From an uncultured Fluviicola sp. (GTDB lineage: Bacteria > Bacteroidota > Bacteroidia > Flavobacteriales_D > Crocinitomicaceae): 64,000 nucleotides of DNA. Made by a program: the position numbers and the translations under genes. The DNA is taken from the NCBI RefSeq assembly GCF_902168135.1, contig NZ_CABHOL010000015.1, positions 434,001 to 498,000 on the forward strand. The letters run 5' to 3'. The notes under the pieces are model-generated. The model saw only the letters and a program-made list of their open reading frames with translations, was not told the origin of the DNA and made no database searches. Numbering within the stretch: position 1 is the first letter of the stretch; each line of letters opens with the position of its first letter. Shown here piece after piece: positions 35,000-43,969 of the stretch.

Positions 35000-36316
35000 A
35001 TGAAAATTTCTACATTACTACTATCCGTTGGTTTATCAGCTGCTGCTTTCGGACAAACTCCTTGTCAAAGTGGAAGATATGCCAGCGATGTTTATTCCAA
35101 TGTAACCGTTACAAGTGATATCGTCTACGGATCGAATGTCTCTTTTTCGGGAGCTACTACTTCCTTGACTTTAGACTTTTATGAACCCACTGCAGATACA
35201 GCTGTTGCAAGACCGTTGATCATTTGGGTCCATGGAGGAAGTTTTCAATTCGGTACAAAAACAGATGTGGATGTACAGGAATTATCCAACCGTTTTGCAA
35301 AAAAAGGATATGCATGTGCTTCTATCAATTACCGCCTGGGTTTCTTCCCGGTTGATTCGGTGAATGCAATTAAAGCAGTTCTTCGTGCAACCCAGGATTT
35401 GAAAGCTTCCATCCGTTTCTTTTACAAAGACAGGGCAACCACCAATGCTTATAAGATCGATACAACCCGGATTTTTATCGGGGGAAGTTCTGCAGGGGCA
35501 ATTACCGCTTTGCATGTAGGTTACCTTGACCAGGATTGTGAGATCGAGGACTATATCGATGCATCCGGTCTTGCGGCTCTGGGTGGAATGGAAGGTGCGA
35601 GCGGAAACCCGGGGTATTCGACAAAAGTAGCAGGAGTAATAAACCTTTGCGGGGCATTGGGCCGATACAGCTGGATTGAGTCAGGAGACATTCCTTTGGT
35701 ATCTGTTCACGGTACTGCTGATGCTACTGTGAAATACAACCGTGGTGTTGTAAATCCGGGAGTTCCGATCATGTACCTGGATGGAAGCCGTATGCTTTTG
35801 GAAAGAAGCTGTGCTTTGAGTCATCCTCATAAATTATATACCTTCCAGGGTGCTCCGCACGTTCCTTATGCCGGATCGGGCGCAGCTCAGATTGCTTATA
35901 TGGATACAACTTCAAACTTTATCAGGGATTTCCTGGTTCAGCAGCTGGGTTGTACGGATATGGACCTTCAGCCTGCAAATCCGCCGGCTGAAATGGCAAA
36001 TCTTTACCCGATCGATTACTGCGACGGAAGCCCGGTAAATGAAACATGCGTTTTGGGACTTGCTGAAAACACGAAAGAGAGTGAGCTGATCCTTTATCCG
36101 AATCCTGCTTCAAATCAGGTAACCATTCACTGCGATTCCGAAGGATCAAAAACAGTTTCAGTGATTGATGTTTCAGGAAGAACAGTGATGACCCGGGAAA
36201 TGAATGAACACGCGTATGTATTGCCTGTTCAGGATCTGAAGAAAGGAACTTATTTCATTCATGTTTCGGATCACAACAGCCAGCATTCGATGGTGAAGCA
36301 ATTGATTATTGAATAA
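35000..36316 (+). CDS. T9SS-secreted alpha/beta hydrolase (carboxylesterase-like)
   Basis: A 438-residue secreted esterase. Signal peptide ends AFG before Gln. The oxyanion-hole motif is WVHGGSFQFG (His78-Gly80) and the nucleophile elbow is GGSSAG with Ser164, as in hormone-sensitive-lipase/carboxylesterase types. The acid is likely in VHGTADATV, the histidine in APHVPYAG. The tail (LYPNPASNQVTI to VKQLIIE) is a T9SS type A sorting domain. Third gene of the FadL-SGNH operon, 15 bases after the lipoprotein, followed by a terminator; together they suggest extracellular ester cleavage and uptake of the released hydrophobic products. Confidence 0.85.
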   Translation: MKISTLLLSVGLSAAAFGQTPCQSGRYASDVYSNVTVTSDIVYGSNVSFSGATTSLTLDFYEPTADTAVARPLIIWVHGGSFQFGTKTDVDVQELSNRFAKKGYACASINYRLGFFPVDSVNAIKAVLRATQDLKASIRFFYKDRATTNAYKIDTTRIFIGGSSAGAITALHVGYLDQDCEIEDYIDASGLAALGGMEGASGNPGYSTKVAGVINLCGALGRYSWIESGDIPLVSVHGTADATVKYNRGVVNPGVPIMYLDGSRMLLERSCALSHPHKLYTFQGAPHVPYAGSGAAQIAYMDTTSNFIRDFLVQQLGCTDMDLQPANPPAEMANLYPIDYCDGSPVNETCVLGLAENTKESELILYPNPASNQVTIHCDSEGSKTVSVIDVSGRTVMTREMNEHAYVLPVQDLKKGTYFIHVSDHNSQHSMVKQLIIE

Positions 36317-36337
36317 GAAGGATAAATCTTTCCGAAT

Positions 36338-36365
36338 AAAGCTTCCTTCGGGGAGCTTTTTTTAT
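36338..36365 (+). terminator. hairpin terminator of the FadL operon
   Basis: Stem AAAGCTTCC (36338-36346) with GGGAGCTTT (36351-36359), TTCG tetraloop, followed by a run of T. A textbook form. Confidence 0.85.
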
Positions 36366-36426
36366 ATTCGCGGGTATGCCGAAAAGTTTGGCAGCAAATT
36401 TGTAAATTGAGGACAAAATAAATGTT

Positions 36427-37488
36427 ATGAAAAACATCGGTTTATTAGCGATTCTTTTGCTTACCCAAACAACTCTGTTAGGGCAGAAGACCATTCGAAT
36501 GACTATTAAGGAAGAATGTGTTCCCTGCCGCCGGATGATGGCACAGGAATGTTTCCAGGTCATGAAAGAAGGCTCCAAAACATGGGAATTATTCTATGAA
36601 CGTATTAAAGGATTTGAGTATGTTCCCGGAAACCGGTATGTGATCGATGTGATTGAAACAGAGCGTCCCGAGCCTGTTCCGCAGGATTTGTCCAAATACT
36701 TGTATAAATTGGATAAAGTAATTTCCGTAACACCTATGATCAGCGGAAGTGAAAGGGTAATTTACAAAGTAGTACGCATGAACGGAAAAGAGGTGGTAGA
36801 TGCAGATGTTTCGTTGAGTTTCGACAGTACATTCCAGCACATTTCAGGGAAAAGCGGCTGCAATAACTTTACGGCACCAATCAAGATGAATAAAAAGCAG
36901 ACCAAGATTTGTGTAAAAGCGGGTGCATCGACAAAGATGGCTTGTCCGGATGTGCAAAGTGCCATTGAAGATGAGTTCCTGAAGTCCATATCCAATAAAT
37001 CCTTTAAGGTTTCCCACAATGGAAATTCAATGATTTGGAAATCAAAGAAAAAGGAAGTGTTCCTTTTTGAAGCAGGCACGAAGCCACTTCCGCAGGATCC
37101 GGGAGCGGTGTCCGGAGGCAGGCCTGAGAAAACACCCTGGAATTATTTCAACCAGCAGAACCTGAAGCTGATCCAGATTGACGGGGTAACGGTTAAGAAT
37201 TCCAATGCTTCTTTGAAAATGGATATGTCTAATAATTCCTTCACGGGCAGCAACGGCTGCAACCGTATTTCAGGTACGATGACTACAACCAGAAATACGG
37301 TGGTTTTCTCAGAGGTTATTTCTACAAAAATGCTTTGTGCGGATGAATTGGTTGCCAGTACGGAGCGCCGATTTATGGAGATTTTGGGAAGTCGTGGTCT
37401 TACGGTTGATTTTGCCGAACAGGTTTTTAACATATACGATGCTTCCGGGAAGCTGGTGATGATGTTTGCGGTAGACCCGACCAAATAA
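36427..37488 (+). CDS. exported DUF4377 protein with two META (HslJ-like) domains
   Basis: A 353-residue exported protein; signal peptide ends LLG before Gln. Residues about 25-85 fit DUF4377 (CVPCRRMM..CFQVMKEG..WELFYERIKGFEYVPG). Two META/HslJ-like domains follow (about 100-215 and 240-350); each has the SGxxGCNxF/R-type core: ISGKSGCNNFTAP and FTGSNGCNRISG, plus the MACPD/MLCADE segment. HslJ-type proteins are linked to heat or drug tolerance, with no known enzymatic role. Single gene between two terminators. Confidence 0.8.
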   Translation: MKNIGLLAILLLTQTTLLGQKTIRMTIKEECVPCRRMMAQECFQVMKEGSKTWELFYERIKGFEYVPGNRYVIDVIETERPEPVPQDLSKYLYKLDKVISVTPMISGSERVIYKVVRMNGKEVVDADVSLSFDSTFQHISGKSGCNNFTAPIKMNKKQTKICVKAGASTKMACPDVQSAIEDEFLKSISNKSFKVSHNGNSMIWKSKKKEVFLFEAGTKPLPQDPGAVSGGRPEKTPWNYFNQQNLKLIQIDGVTVKNSNASLKMDMSNNSFTGSNGCNRISGTMTTTRNTVVFSEVISTKMLCADELVASTERRFMEILGSRGLTVDFAEQVFNIYDASGKLVMMFAVDPTK

Positions 37489-37547
37489 ATTTATTTAGAC
37501 TTTTAATTTCAGTTTTCATATATTTATACACCAAAAATTTTTTTACT

Positions 37548-37877
37548 ATGAAAAAGCTAATCAAGATTTCTGCGTTTGCAACATTGGCATTTGTTGGAGC
37601 ATTGGGAATTCAGTCATTTACTTCTGCGAAGACATCTTCTTCCGAGAGAGTATTAGGAAATATCGAATTTAAAGTTATCAACGATTCTTCTTCAGAATAC
37701 AAGTATTGTGTGAATGGAGGTCACAACTACATCAGTGCAGGTGCATCCAAAGGATTCAGCTACAGTGAAGGGACAGAGATTAAGCGTTTGGACGGAAGCA
37801 ACTGTGGAGGGGTTTGGTTTAAAGTAACAAGCTCAATGCATGGTAAATCATTTAAACTTTCAGAATTACCGAAATAA
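37548..37877 (+). CDS. small exported protein, unknown function
   Basis: A 109-residue protein with an N-terminal signal segment (MKKLIKISAFATLAFVGALG) that differs from its neighbours in not ending before Gln. The mature part has two Cys (YKYCVNGGH, GSNCGGVWFK) that may form a disulfide, and a beta-rich pattern. I do not recognise it. Followed by a hairpin terminator. Confidence 0.6.
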   Translation: MKKLIKISAFATLAFVGALGIQSFTSAKTSSSERVLGNIEFKVINDSSSEYKYCVNGGHNYISAGASKGFSYSEGTEIKRLDGSNCGGVWFKVTSSMHGKSFKLSELPK

Positions 37878-37901
37878 TCATTTCTTGAAATAATGAACAG
37901 A

Positions 37902-37933
37902 AACCCTGACATTTATCGTCGGGGTTTTTTGTT
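37902..37933 (+). terminator. hairpin terminator (loop shared with 48357-48381)
   Basis: Stem AACCCTGAC (37902-37910) with GTCGGGGTT (37918-37926), one G-U pair, loop ATTTATC, followed by TTTTTTG. The same loop and right arm occur at 48366-48381. Confidence 0.85.
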
Positions 37934-38028
37934 TTCATACCTTTTATTTTGGGTTTTTACGGTAAATATGGTTAATTCTCTATCTGATTTCATTGAATTC
38001 CGTTAATTTCGTGTATTGATTTTTGAAT

Positions 38029-39369
38029 ATGAAACGAATTTTGCTTTTAGGTGCCGGACTCTCTGCTTCCACACTTATTAAATACCTGCTTGATCACGCC
38101 GTTGAGAATAACTGGCAGCTGCGCGTTGTCGATCAGTCCCTGGATTTAGTGAAGCATAAGCTGGGAAATCACCCGAATGGTATAGCACTTTCGTTTAATG
38201 CATTGGACAGGAATGAGCGTTGGGAAGAATTACAACAGGCTGATCTGGTTATTTCCATGCTCCCGGCGAGATTCCATATTGAGATAGCGAAGGATTGCCT
38301 GGAATTGAAGAAACATTTGATCACTCCTTCTTATGTTTCCCCTGAAATGAAAGAACTGGATGAAGAAGTCCGAAAAGCCGGATTGATCTTTATGAATGAG
38401 ATCGGAGTAGATCCGGGACTGGATCATATGAGTGCAATGCGCATTATTGATTCCATTAAAGAGCAGGGCGGTGAAATTACCGGGTTTAAATCCTATTGCG
38501 GAGGGTTAGTAGCTCCTGAAAGTGATACCAATCCCTGGAACTATAAATTTACCTGGAATCCCAGAAATGTCGTTTTGGCGGCTCAGGGAGGAATGGCTTG
38601 TTATATTGACAGACATCAGTATAAATACATTCCCTATTCACAGGTTTTTAAGCGTTTGGATAAGATCTCGGTTGATGGGTATGGGGATTTCGACGGATAT
38701 GCGAACAGGGATTCGCTATCTTATCGCCAGATTTACGGTTTGGAAGATATTCCTACCATGTACCGCGGTACTTTGCGGAAACCGGATTTTTGTAAATACT
38801 GGAACGTATTTGTTCAGTTAGGTATGACAGATGACCAAGTAATTCTGCAGGATTCGGAAGACCTGACACCGCGAACTTTCGTCAATGCTTTTCTTCCTTA
38901 CGATGAGACCATGCCTGTAGAGGAAAAATGGATGAATGCCTGCAAACCTTATGGTATAACAGATATTTCCAAATTTGAATGGTTGGGATTGTTTGACGGC
39001 GAAACCAGGCTGGGATTGAAAAATGCCACTGCTGCCCAGATCCTGGAGAGGATTTTGGTGAATAAATGGGTTTTAGAGCCCGGAGACAAAGACATGCTGG
39101 TAATGGTGCATCAATTTACGTATTTATTGAACGGGGAAAAGCGTTTCATCGAATCTTCCATGGTAAATCTCGGAGATGACCAGGTCCATACAGCGATGTC
39201 GAAAACGGTTGGTTATCCGGTCGGGATCTGTGCTAAACTGATCTTACAGGACCAGATTTCTGACCGCGGGGTTCTATTGCCAACGAAAGCTCAGATGTAT
39301 AATCCGATCCTGGATGAATTGGAGGATTTGGGAATTGTTTTCCGGGAGTTGGAGAAAGCGGTTAGTTAA
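38029..39369 (+). CDS. saccharopine dehydrogenase family protein
   Basis: A 446-residue cytosolic oxidoreductase. ATG at 38029 is used; TTG at 38023 adds only two residues. The Rossmann motif is LLLGAGLSAST at the N-terminus. NEIGVDPGLDHMSAMRIID near 125-143 and the block SYCGGLVAPESDTNPWNYKFTWNP match saccharopine reductases of the glutamate-forming (yeast Lys9-like) type. The reaction interconverts saccharopine with alpha-aminoadipate semialdehyde and glutamate (or lysine and 2-oxoglutarate for other members). An ALDH7-type aldehyde dehydrogenase that would use the semialdehyde is at 56053-57609. Single gene, with TAATTTCG at 38004-38011 as a possible -7 box. Confidence 0.9.
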   Translation: MKRILLLGAGLSASTLIKYLLDHAVENNWQLRVVDQSLDLVKHKLGNHPNGIALSFNALDRNERWEELQQADLVISMLPARFHIEIAKDCLELKKHLITPSYVSPEMKELDEEVRKAGLIFMNEIGVDPGLDHMSAMRIIDSIKEQGGEITGFKSYCGGLVAPESDTNPWNYKFTWNPRNVVLAAQGGMACYIDRHQYKYIPYSQVFKRLDKISVDGYGDFDGYANRDSLSYRQIYGLEDIPTMYRGTLRKPDFCKYWNVFVQLGMTDDQVILQDSEDLTPRTFVNAFLPYDETMPVEEKWMNACKPYGITDISKFEWLGLFDGETRLGLKNATAAQILERILVNKWVLEPGDKDMLVMVHQFTYLLNGEKRFIESSMVNLGDDQVHTAMSKTVGYPVGICAKLILQDQISDRGVLLPTKAQMYNPILDELEDLGIVFRELEKAVS

Positions 39370-39374
39370 TTCCT

Positions 39375-39392
39375 AATTCGGAGTTCCGAATT
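39375..39392. terminator. short hairpin between convergent genes
   Basis: AATTCGGA (39375-39382) and TCCGAATT (39385-39392) are perfect complements with a two-base loop. Located between convergent genes ending at 39369 and 39409. It may act as a weak terminator or be a small repeat; no long T-run follows. Confidence 0.35.
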
Positions 39393-39408
39393 GAATTGTA
39401 AATCCTTC

Positions 39409-40017
39409 TTAGGAAATCAGGCTGTTTCTGGTAATTAAACGATAAGCTATTACTCCGGCTACGGTTCCGAAAAGGAGCACTTCGTCCGGGAATTTCACAA
39501 AATGTGATACCAGCAGACAGATCCCATATACCAGGGAAAGAATAATACCTTGCTTAACAGTTTCGCGAGTGAAAAAGCTAACGGGATATTTCCTGTAAAG
39601 CTGAGGAAGCAGGAATTGTTGTTTGTATGCAAGGTAACCGCTTAAGATCATTAAAGGGATCAAAATGATTCCCTGTTGGATTCCCATATCACTGTAAGTC
39701 AAAAAGGCCCATATGCGCTCAGTCCATTCGAAATGTGGGTGAATATTCGGAAGAATATAGAAAACGGCCAGAGAAGTGCTTAAAATGCATAAAAATCCGA
39801 TTCCAAGGTGTTTTATGGCCAGTTGTTTTTCAGCGTTGTTCTCGCTGAATAGAATGCGTTTTTTGGCTTTCAATAAACTGAGCGACCAAAACAGGCACCA
39901 ATCAATCAGGAAGAACAGGAGGATGAAACTTGCATCCCAGTTCCAATAGAAATATCCAAGGACCGGAATTAGTCCCTCGATCAGCGTTTGAAAGAGAAGG
40001 GCCTTTTTGGGCGTCAT
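39409..40017 (-). CDS. integral membrane protein, unknown function
   Basis: A 202-residue protein with about five to six hydrophobic segments (near 8-28, 30-48, 72-92, 110-135, 155-175 and 180-198) and short polar loops. No known motif recognised. Its start codon overlaps the stop of the upstream TPR lipoprotein gene by four bases (ATGA), so the two are translationally coupled and may act together. Confidence 0.65.
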   Translation of the reverse strand: MTPKKALLFQTLIEGLIPVLGYFYWNWDASFILLFFLIDWCLFWSLSLLKAKKRILFSENNAEKQLAIKHLGIGFLCILSTSLAVFYILPNIHPHFEWTERIWAFLTYSDMGIQQGIILIPLMILSGYLAYKQQFLLPQLYRKYPVSFFTRETVKQGIILSLVYGICLLVSHFVKFPDEVLLFGTVAGVIAYRLITRNSLIS

Positions 40018-41009
40018 TTTGTTTTGGATAAACGCTTGATCGCATCTCCCGAAATGGTGAATTCAGGATTGTATTTAAGTGCTTTTCGGTAATACTGGAT
40101 TGCCTGGTACTTTTCACCCTTTGTTTCGTAGATCAATCCCAGGTTATGCCATGCTTCTACATAACGAGGCTCTTTTTGCAGCGTTTCATTGTAGAAGTAA
40201 ATGGCACTGTCTATCTCGTTTTGTTTGAATTGTTTGATCCAGCCCAATTGGAACAGGGGAGGAGTAAAAGTGGGGTCTTTTTTCAGCATTTCACGGTAAG
40301 TCTGCTGGGCTTCCGGTATTTTGTCAAATTCCTGGTATGCATAAGCCAGGTTATAATAGGCTTCGATATTGTTCGGACGGATCTGAGTCGCAGTAATGAA
40401 ATATTGGATACATAAAGGATCATTTTCCTCCTGGTAAATCAGTCCCAGTTTGACATACGCAGCAAAGAAATCCGGGTCCTGATCAATCGCTGTCTGGTAA
40501 GATGATTTTGCCAGTTCACGATTGTCCAGACTCAGATAAATACTTCCTTTCAGGATATAAGCATCTCTGTAACGTTTATTGATACGAAGCGCTTCGTTGG
40601 TATAATAGAAGGCCTTTTCATTATCACCCTGCTGGGCATAGGTGGTTGCCAGTGCAACTAAAGCTGCCGGATTTTTCGGGTCTTTTTTTACCACGAACTT
40701 AAAATGTGACTGGGCAGCCATCACATCACTCGGTGTGCGATTTGCTCGGTTATTTAATGCGTTTGCATACAAGAAACGTGCTTCTATATTTCCCTGCTGC
40801 ATCCGGTATGCTTTCGCTCCGTCCTGAAGTGCTTTATCATAATCATAACGATCCAGCATCAGGTTTCCGTGCTGAATAATGATTGGAACACTATCCGGAT
40901 ATTTTTTATATAACTGATCGATAGAAAGTTCTTTTTGAGGTTTTTTCGAGCTGTTTCCGCCACAAGAGCTTAATAAACCAAGAAAACCAATGAAAAATAG
41001 AATGCGCAT
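40014..41009 (-). CDS. TPR-repeat lipoprotein
   Basis: A 331-residue lipoprotein with signal peptide MRILFFIGFLGLLSSC (Cys16). The rest is a chain of about eight tetratricopeptide repeats, for example ALVALATTYAQQGDNEKAF, AAYVKLGLIYQEEND, AYYNLAYAYQEFDKIPEAQ and AWHNLGLIYETKGEKYQAI. Such solenoids bind other proteins, in this location probably in the periplasm or at the outer membrane. Coupled to the downstream membrane protein gene. No enzymatic domain. Confidence 0.85.
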   Translation of the reverse strand: MRILFFIGFLGLLSSCGGNSSKKPQKELSIDQLYKKYPDSVPIIIQHGNLMLDRYDYDKALQDGAKAYRMQQGNIEARFLYANALNNRANRTPSDVMAAQSHFKFVVKKDPKNPAALVALATTYAQQGDNEKAFYYTNEALRINKRYRDAYILKGSIYLSLDNRELAKSSYQTAIDQDPDFFAAYVKLGLIYQEENDPLCIQYFITATQIRPNNIEAYYNLAYAYQEFDKIPEAQQTYREMLKKDPTFTPPLFQLGWIKQFKQNEIDSAIYFYNETLQKEPRYVEAWHNLGLIYETKGEKYQAIQYYRKALKYNPEFTISGDAIKRLSKTK

Positions 41010-41251
41010 ACTTAAATGAATCTGGAAACAAAAATAAGGAAATGTATTTAGCTATATACAGAAACGTATGCTTCTTATGAAACGTTGGATTTTTTCGTGT
41101 TCTGTGAAAATAGATACCGCGGGAGATATTATCCTGGGTAATGTTAGCCTGGAATACAAAAATGCTCATCTTCAGCGAACTTCTATTCATCTATAAATGA
41201 ATGTTTTAGTAGTGTTGTTAGTTTTAGACCACTATAACTTAATTTGAAACG

Positions 41252-41593
41252 ATGAACAATTTATTACTAATTGTTCTTCTGACTCTTGCGACATTTTCCT
41301 TTGGTCAGGGCAATTCAGCCTATGACCAGAGGTTAATGATCCATTTTACAGAAGAGCAACTTGCGCAGATGCCGCGATCAAAACTGGAAGCCATTACCTA
41401 CTACTACTGTGAAAGCTATTATTTGGATGATTCCCACGTGATCGGATTTGACATCCAATCCTTTGATGTTTCGAAGTATGAAGAATTGAGAAGAGAATCC
41501 GTGGATTTTTCATTTACCAATGATCAGGGCCTTATCATAACACTGATTGCTAAAGAAAAGTACCTGCCGAAAGCAGCACCTAAGAAATCATGA
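41252..41593 (+). CDS. small exported protein, unknown function
   Basis: A 113-residue protein with signal peptide MNNLLLIVLLTLATFSFG, then Gln. The mature part is acidic and aromatic (EAITYYYCESYYLDDSH) and ends PKAAPKKS. Not recognised. Its stop overlaps the start of the next gene (ATGA), so the two exported proteins are co-translated. A TTAATTTG box ends six bases before the ATG. Confidence 0.6.
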   Translation: MNNLLLIVLLTLATFSFGQGNSAYDQRLMIHFTEEQLAQMPRSKLEAITYYYCESYYLDDSHVIGFDIQSFDVSKYEELRRESVDFSFTNDQGLIITLIAKEKYLPKAAPKKS

Positions 41594-42522
41594 GAAGGTT
41601 TTTAACTGGTTTGATAGCAGTAACGGGTTTTACTGCTTTCGGACAATTGCCCTATACCTGGAGTTCAGGTGTCAATCCCGGCTGGACAAGTGACGGAAAT
41701 GGACTGCAATGGAGAGGAGGTTGTGGTTATGTTACTACTAACTGCAATAGCAACTACTCAAACAACATGAATACTACGTATACTTCGCCGGTTATTGATG
41801 CGAGCTGTTCGAATGCTACAACGATTTCTGTAACTTTCACAGCATTTGGGAACGCCGAATACCTTTATGACTTCATGTTTATTGAGTATTCAATTAATAA
41901 CGGTGCAACGTGGATCAATCCTTATGGAGTTGGAACCGGGTGGACCGGTAATTTTGGAGCTTCCCCGGGAGGAACGATTCCTGCAATTGTATTGCCGGCA
42001 TCTTCCAATATGCGTTTTCGTTTTAATTTCCAGTCGGACAATTCGTTTGTTTACAATGGATACAAACTAACCGATTTCGATGTGGTATGTAATGTTGTAA
42101 TGCCGGTTGAAATTTACAGTTTTACCGGAAAAAGAATTGGGAGTGAAAATCAATTGGAATGGATCACACTTTCGGAAAAGGACAATGATCATTTCGAAGT
42201 CGAATGGTCCACGAGGCCGGAAACCGAGATCTGGACTAATCTTGCTGTCGTTCAATCGAAAGGAAACAGCTCAGAAAAACAGCAATACTCATTTTTGCAT
42301 TCCAATCCGTCTGTAAGTGAAAAGAATTATTACCGGATTTCGCAGGTTGATAAGGATGGAACACGAAGAACCTTTGATGAATTGGTGCTTGTGGATAATA
42401 CCATGAAGGAGAACCCGGTAAAAGAGGTTGTAAATATCATGGGGCAAACAGTGGATGAAGCTACCCCGGGATTGGTCATTTACATTTATGAAGACGGTAC
42501 GAAAGTGAAGAAGTTTAACTAG
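41590..42522 (+). CDS. exported protein with T9SS-associated C-terminal module
   Basis: A 310-residue protein with signal peptide ending AFG before Gln. Residues about 20-170 form a Cys-containing jelly-roll-like domain (WSSGVNPGWTSDGNGLQWRG, YNGYKLTDFDVVC). Residues about 175-265 (PVEIYSFTGKR..NQLEWITLSEKDNDHFEVEWS..NYYRISQVDKDG) match the beta-sandwich often placed before T9SS sorting signals. The last 35 residues are short and unlike a full type A domain, though they retain the pattern 'VxNIMGQxV..YIYEDGTKVKKF'. Co-translated with the upstream small protein; two terminators follow. Confidence 0.7.
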   Translation: MRRFLTGLIAVTGFTAFGQLPYTWSSGVNPGWTSDGNGLQWRGGCGYVTTNCNSNYSNNMNTTYTSPVIDASCSNATTISVTFTAFGNAEYLYDFMFIEYSINNGATWINPYGVGTGWTGNFGASPGGTIPAIVLPASSNMRFRFNFQSDNSFVYNGYKLTDFDVVCNVVMPVEIYSFTGKRIGSENQLEWITLSEKDNDHFEVEWSTRPETEIWTNLAVVQSKGNSSEKQQYSFLHSNPSVSEKNYYRISQVDKDGTRRTFDELVLVDNTMKENPVKEVVNIMGQTVDEATPGLVIYIYEDGTKVKKFN

Positions 42523-42553
42523 TCAGTAACCTGGCTGACTTGCGTAAGAAAGG

Positions 42554-42582
42554 CCGGTGCAGAATTTCTGTGCCGGTTTTTT
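42554..42582 (+). terminator. hairpin terminator
   Basis: Nine-base stem 42554-42562 with 42568-42576 (two G-U pairs), loop AATTT, followed by six T. Confidence 0.75.
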
Positions 42583-42610
42583 GGAACACATTTGAACGTG
42601 CGGAAATGAA

Positions 42611-42639
42611 AAACCCCGCTCACAATGCAAACGGGGTTT
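42611..42639. terminator. hairpin terminator of odhAB (bidirectional)
   Basis: AAACCCCG (42611-42618) pairs with CGGGGTTT (42632-42639). On the minus strand the stem is followed by TTTTTCATTT, fitting the end of odhB; on the plus strand by TT. Confidence 0.75.
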
Positions 42640-42658
42640 TGATATCAATTGTTTGTAA

Positions 42659-43939
42659 TTACAATCCTAAAAGTACAGCGTAAGGATCTTTTCCTCCGAA
42701 AATAATTCTTTCCGGATTTTCGATCATTTCTTTCACTTTAACAAGGAAACTTACAGATTCCTTACCATCAATGATTCTGTGGTCGTATGATAACGCCAGG
42801 TACATCATCGGGCGAATTTCAACTTTCCCGTCAATTGCTACAGGGCGCTCAATGATGTTGTGCATTCCCAGAATCGCGGATTGAGGAGGATTGATAATAG
42901 GCGTAGACATCATAGAACCAAAAACACCACCATTGGTGATTGTAAAGGTTCCGCCAGTCATGTCTTCCGGGGCGATTTTCCCGTCACGGGCTTTCACCGC
43001 CAGGCGCTTGATTTCTCTTTCGATTTCTGCCAGGCTCATTTGCTCCGCATTGCGTACAACCGGTACCATCAATCCTTTTGGAGATGAAACGGCGATACCA
43101 ACATCCGCATAATTGTGGAATACGATTTCGTTTCCGTCAATCTGTGCATTTACCGCCGGGAACAAGTTCAAAGCTTCAGTTACGGCTTTCGTAAAGAAAG
43201 ACATAAATCCAAGGTTTACATCGTGGAATTTTGCGAACTGATCTTTGTATTTTGCACGCAGGTCCATGATTGGTTTCATGTCCACCTCGTTGAAAGTCGT
43301 CAACATCGCTGTTTCGTTCTTCACAGAAACCAGGCGTTCTGCGATCTTACGGCGAAGCATAGACATTTTTTCGCGGTTTTGGTCACGGGTACCTCCCCAT
43401 CCCTGAGCAGCATCGGCAGGAATACCTGCAGCCATTGCACTTACCACATCTTGTTTGGTGATACGTCCGTCTTTTCCGGTACCATTGATCTTAGCTCCGG
43501 AAACACCGTTCTCAGCCATAATCTTCGCAGCTGCCGGTGAAGGCGTTCCTTTCGCATAACTATCATTTACCGGTCCCGGATTCGGAGCAGGTGTACTTGT
43601 TTTTTCAGCAGCAGGAGTTGGCTGTGCTGCCGGAGCAGCTACTTTCTCTTCTGTTTTCGGAGTTTCCGCAACAGGAGCCGCAGATCCTGCAGGTCTTTCA
43701 GCTGAAGTATCGATCAGACAAACAACCTGACCAACTTTTACGACATCGCCTTCCGCGGCTTTCAAAGTAATGATACCTGATTGCTCAGCAGGTAATTCCA
43801 AGGTTGCTTTATCGGAATCTACTTCTGCGATTGCCTGGTCTTTTTCTACATAGTCACCGTCCGAAACCAGCCAGGTAGCAATTTCTACTTCAGAAATTGA
43901 TTCTCCCGGACTTGGTACTTTCATTTCAAGGATTGGCAT
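42659..43939 (-). CDS. odhB: 2-oxoglutarate dehydrogenase E2, dihydrolipoyl succinyltransferase
   Basis: A 426-residue subunit of the 2-oxoglutarate dehydrogenase complex (TCA cycle). One lipoyl domain (1-75) with the modified Lys44 in [10 protein letters not shown], an Ala/Pro-rich linker (about 85-125), the peripheral subunit-binding domain ([24 protein letters not shown]), and the catalytic domain (about 190-426) with the active-site block [10 protein letters not shown] near the end. Follows odhA by 30 bases on the same strand and is followed by a terminator, so odhA-odhB is an operon. The E3 subunit is not in this window. Confidence 0.95.
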   Translation of the reverse strand: MPILEMKVPSPGESISEVEIATWLVSDGDYVEKDQAIAEVDSDKATLELPAEQSGIITLKAAEGDVVKVGQVVCLIDTSAERPAGSAAPVAETPKTEEKVAAPAAQPTPAAEKTSTPAPNPGPVNDSYAKGTPSPAAAKIMAENGVSGAKINGTGKDGRITKQDVVSAMAAGIPADAAQGWGGTRDQNREKMSMLRRKIAERLVSVKNETAMLTTFNEVDMKPIMDLRAKYKDQFAKFHDVNLGFMSFFTKAVTEALNLFPAVNAQIDGNEIVFHNYADVGIAVSSPKGLMVPVVRNAEQMSLAEIEREIKRLAVKARDGKIAPEDMTGGTFTITNGGVFGSMMSTPIINPPQSAILGMHNIIERPVAIDGKVEIRPMMYLALSYDHRIIDGKESVSFLVKVKEMIENPERIIFGGKDPYAVLLGL

Positions 43940-43969
43940 AATTGAATCGTATTTAGTTTTGTAATAATC

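Noticed and set aside
41077-41196. 39-codon plus-strand ORF in the gap before 41252
   Set aside because: It has an ATG and a stop, but no promoter box at a sensible distance and no recognisable pattern; too short to support without conservation data.
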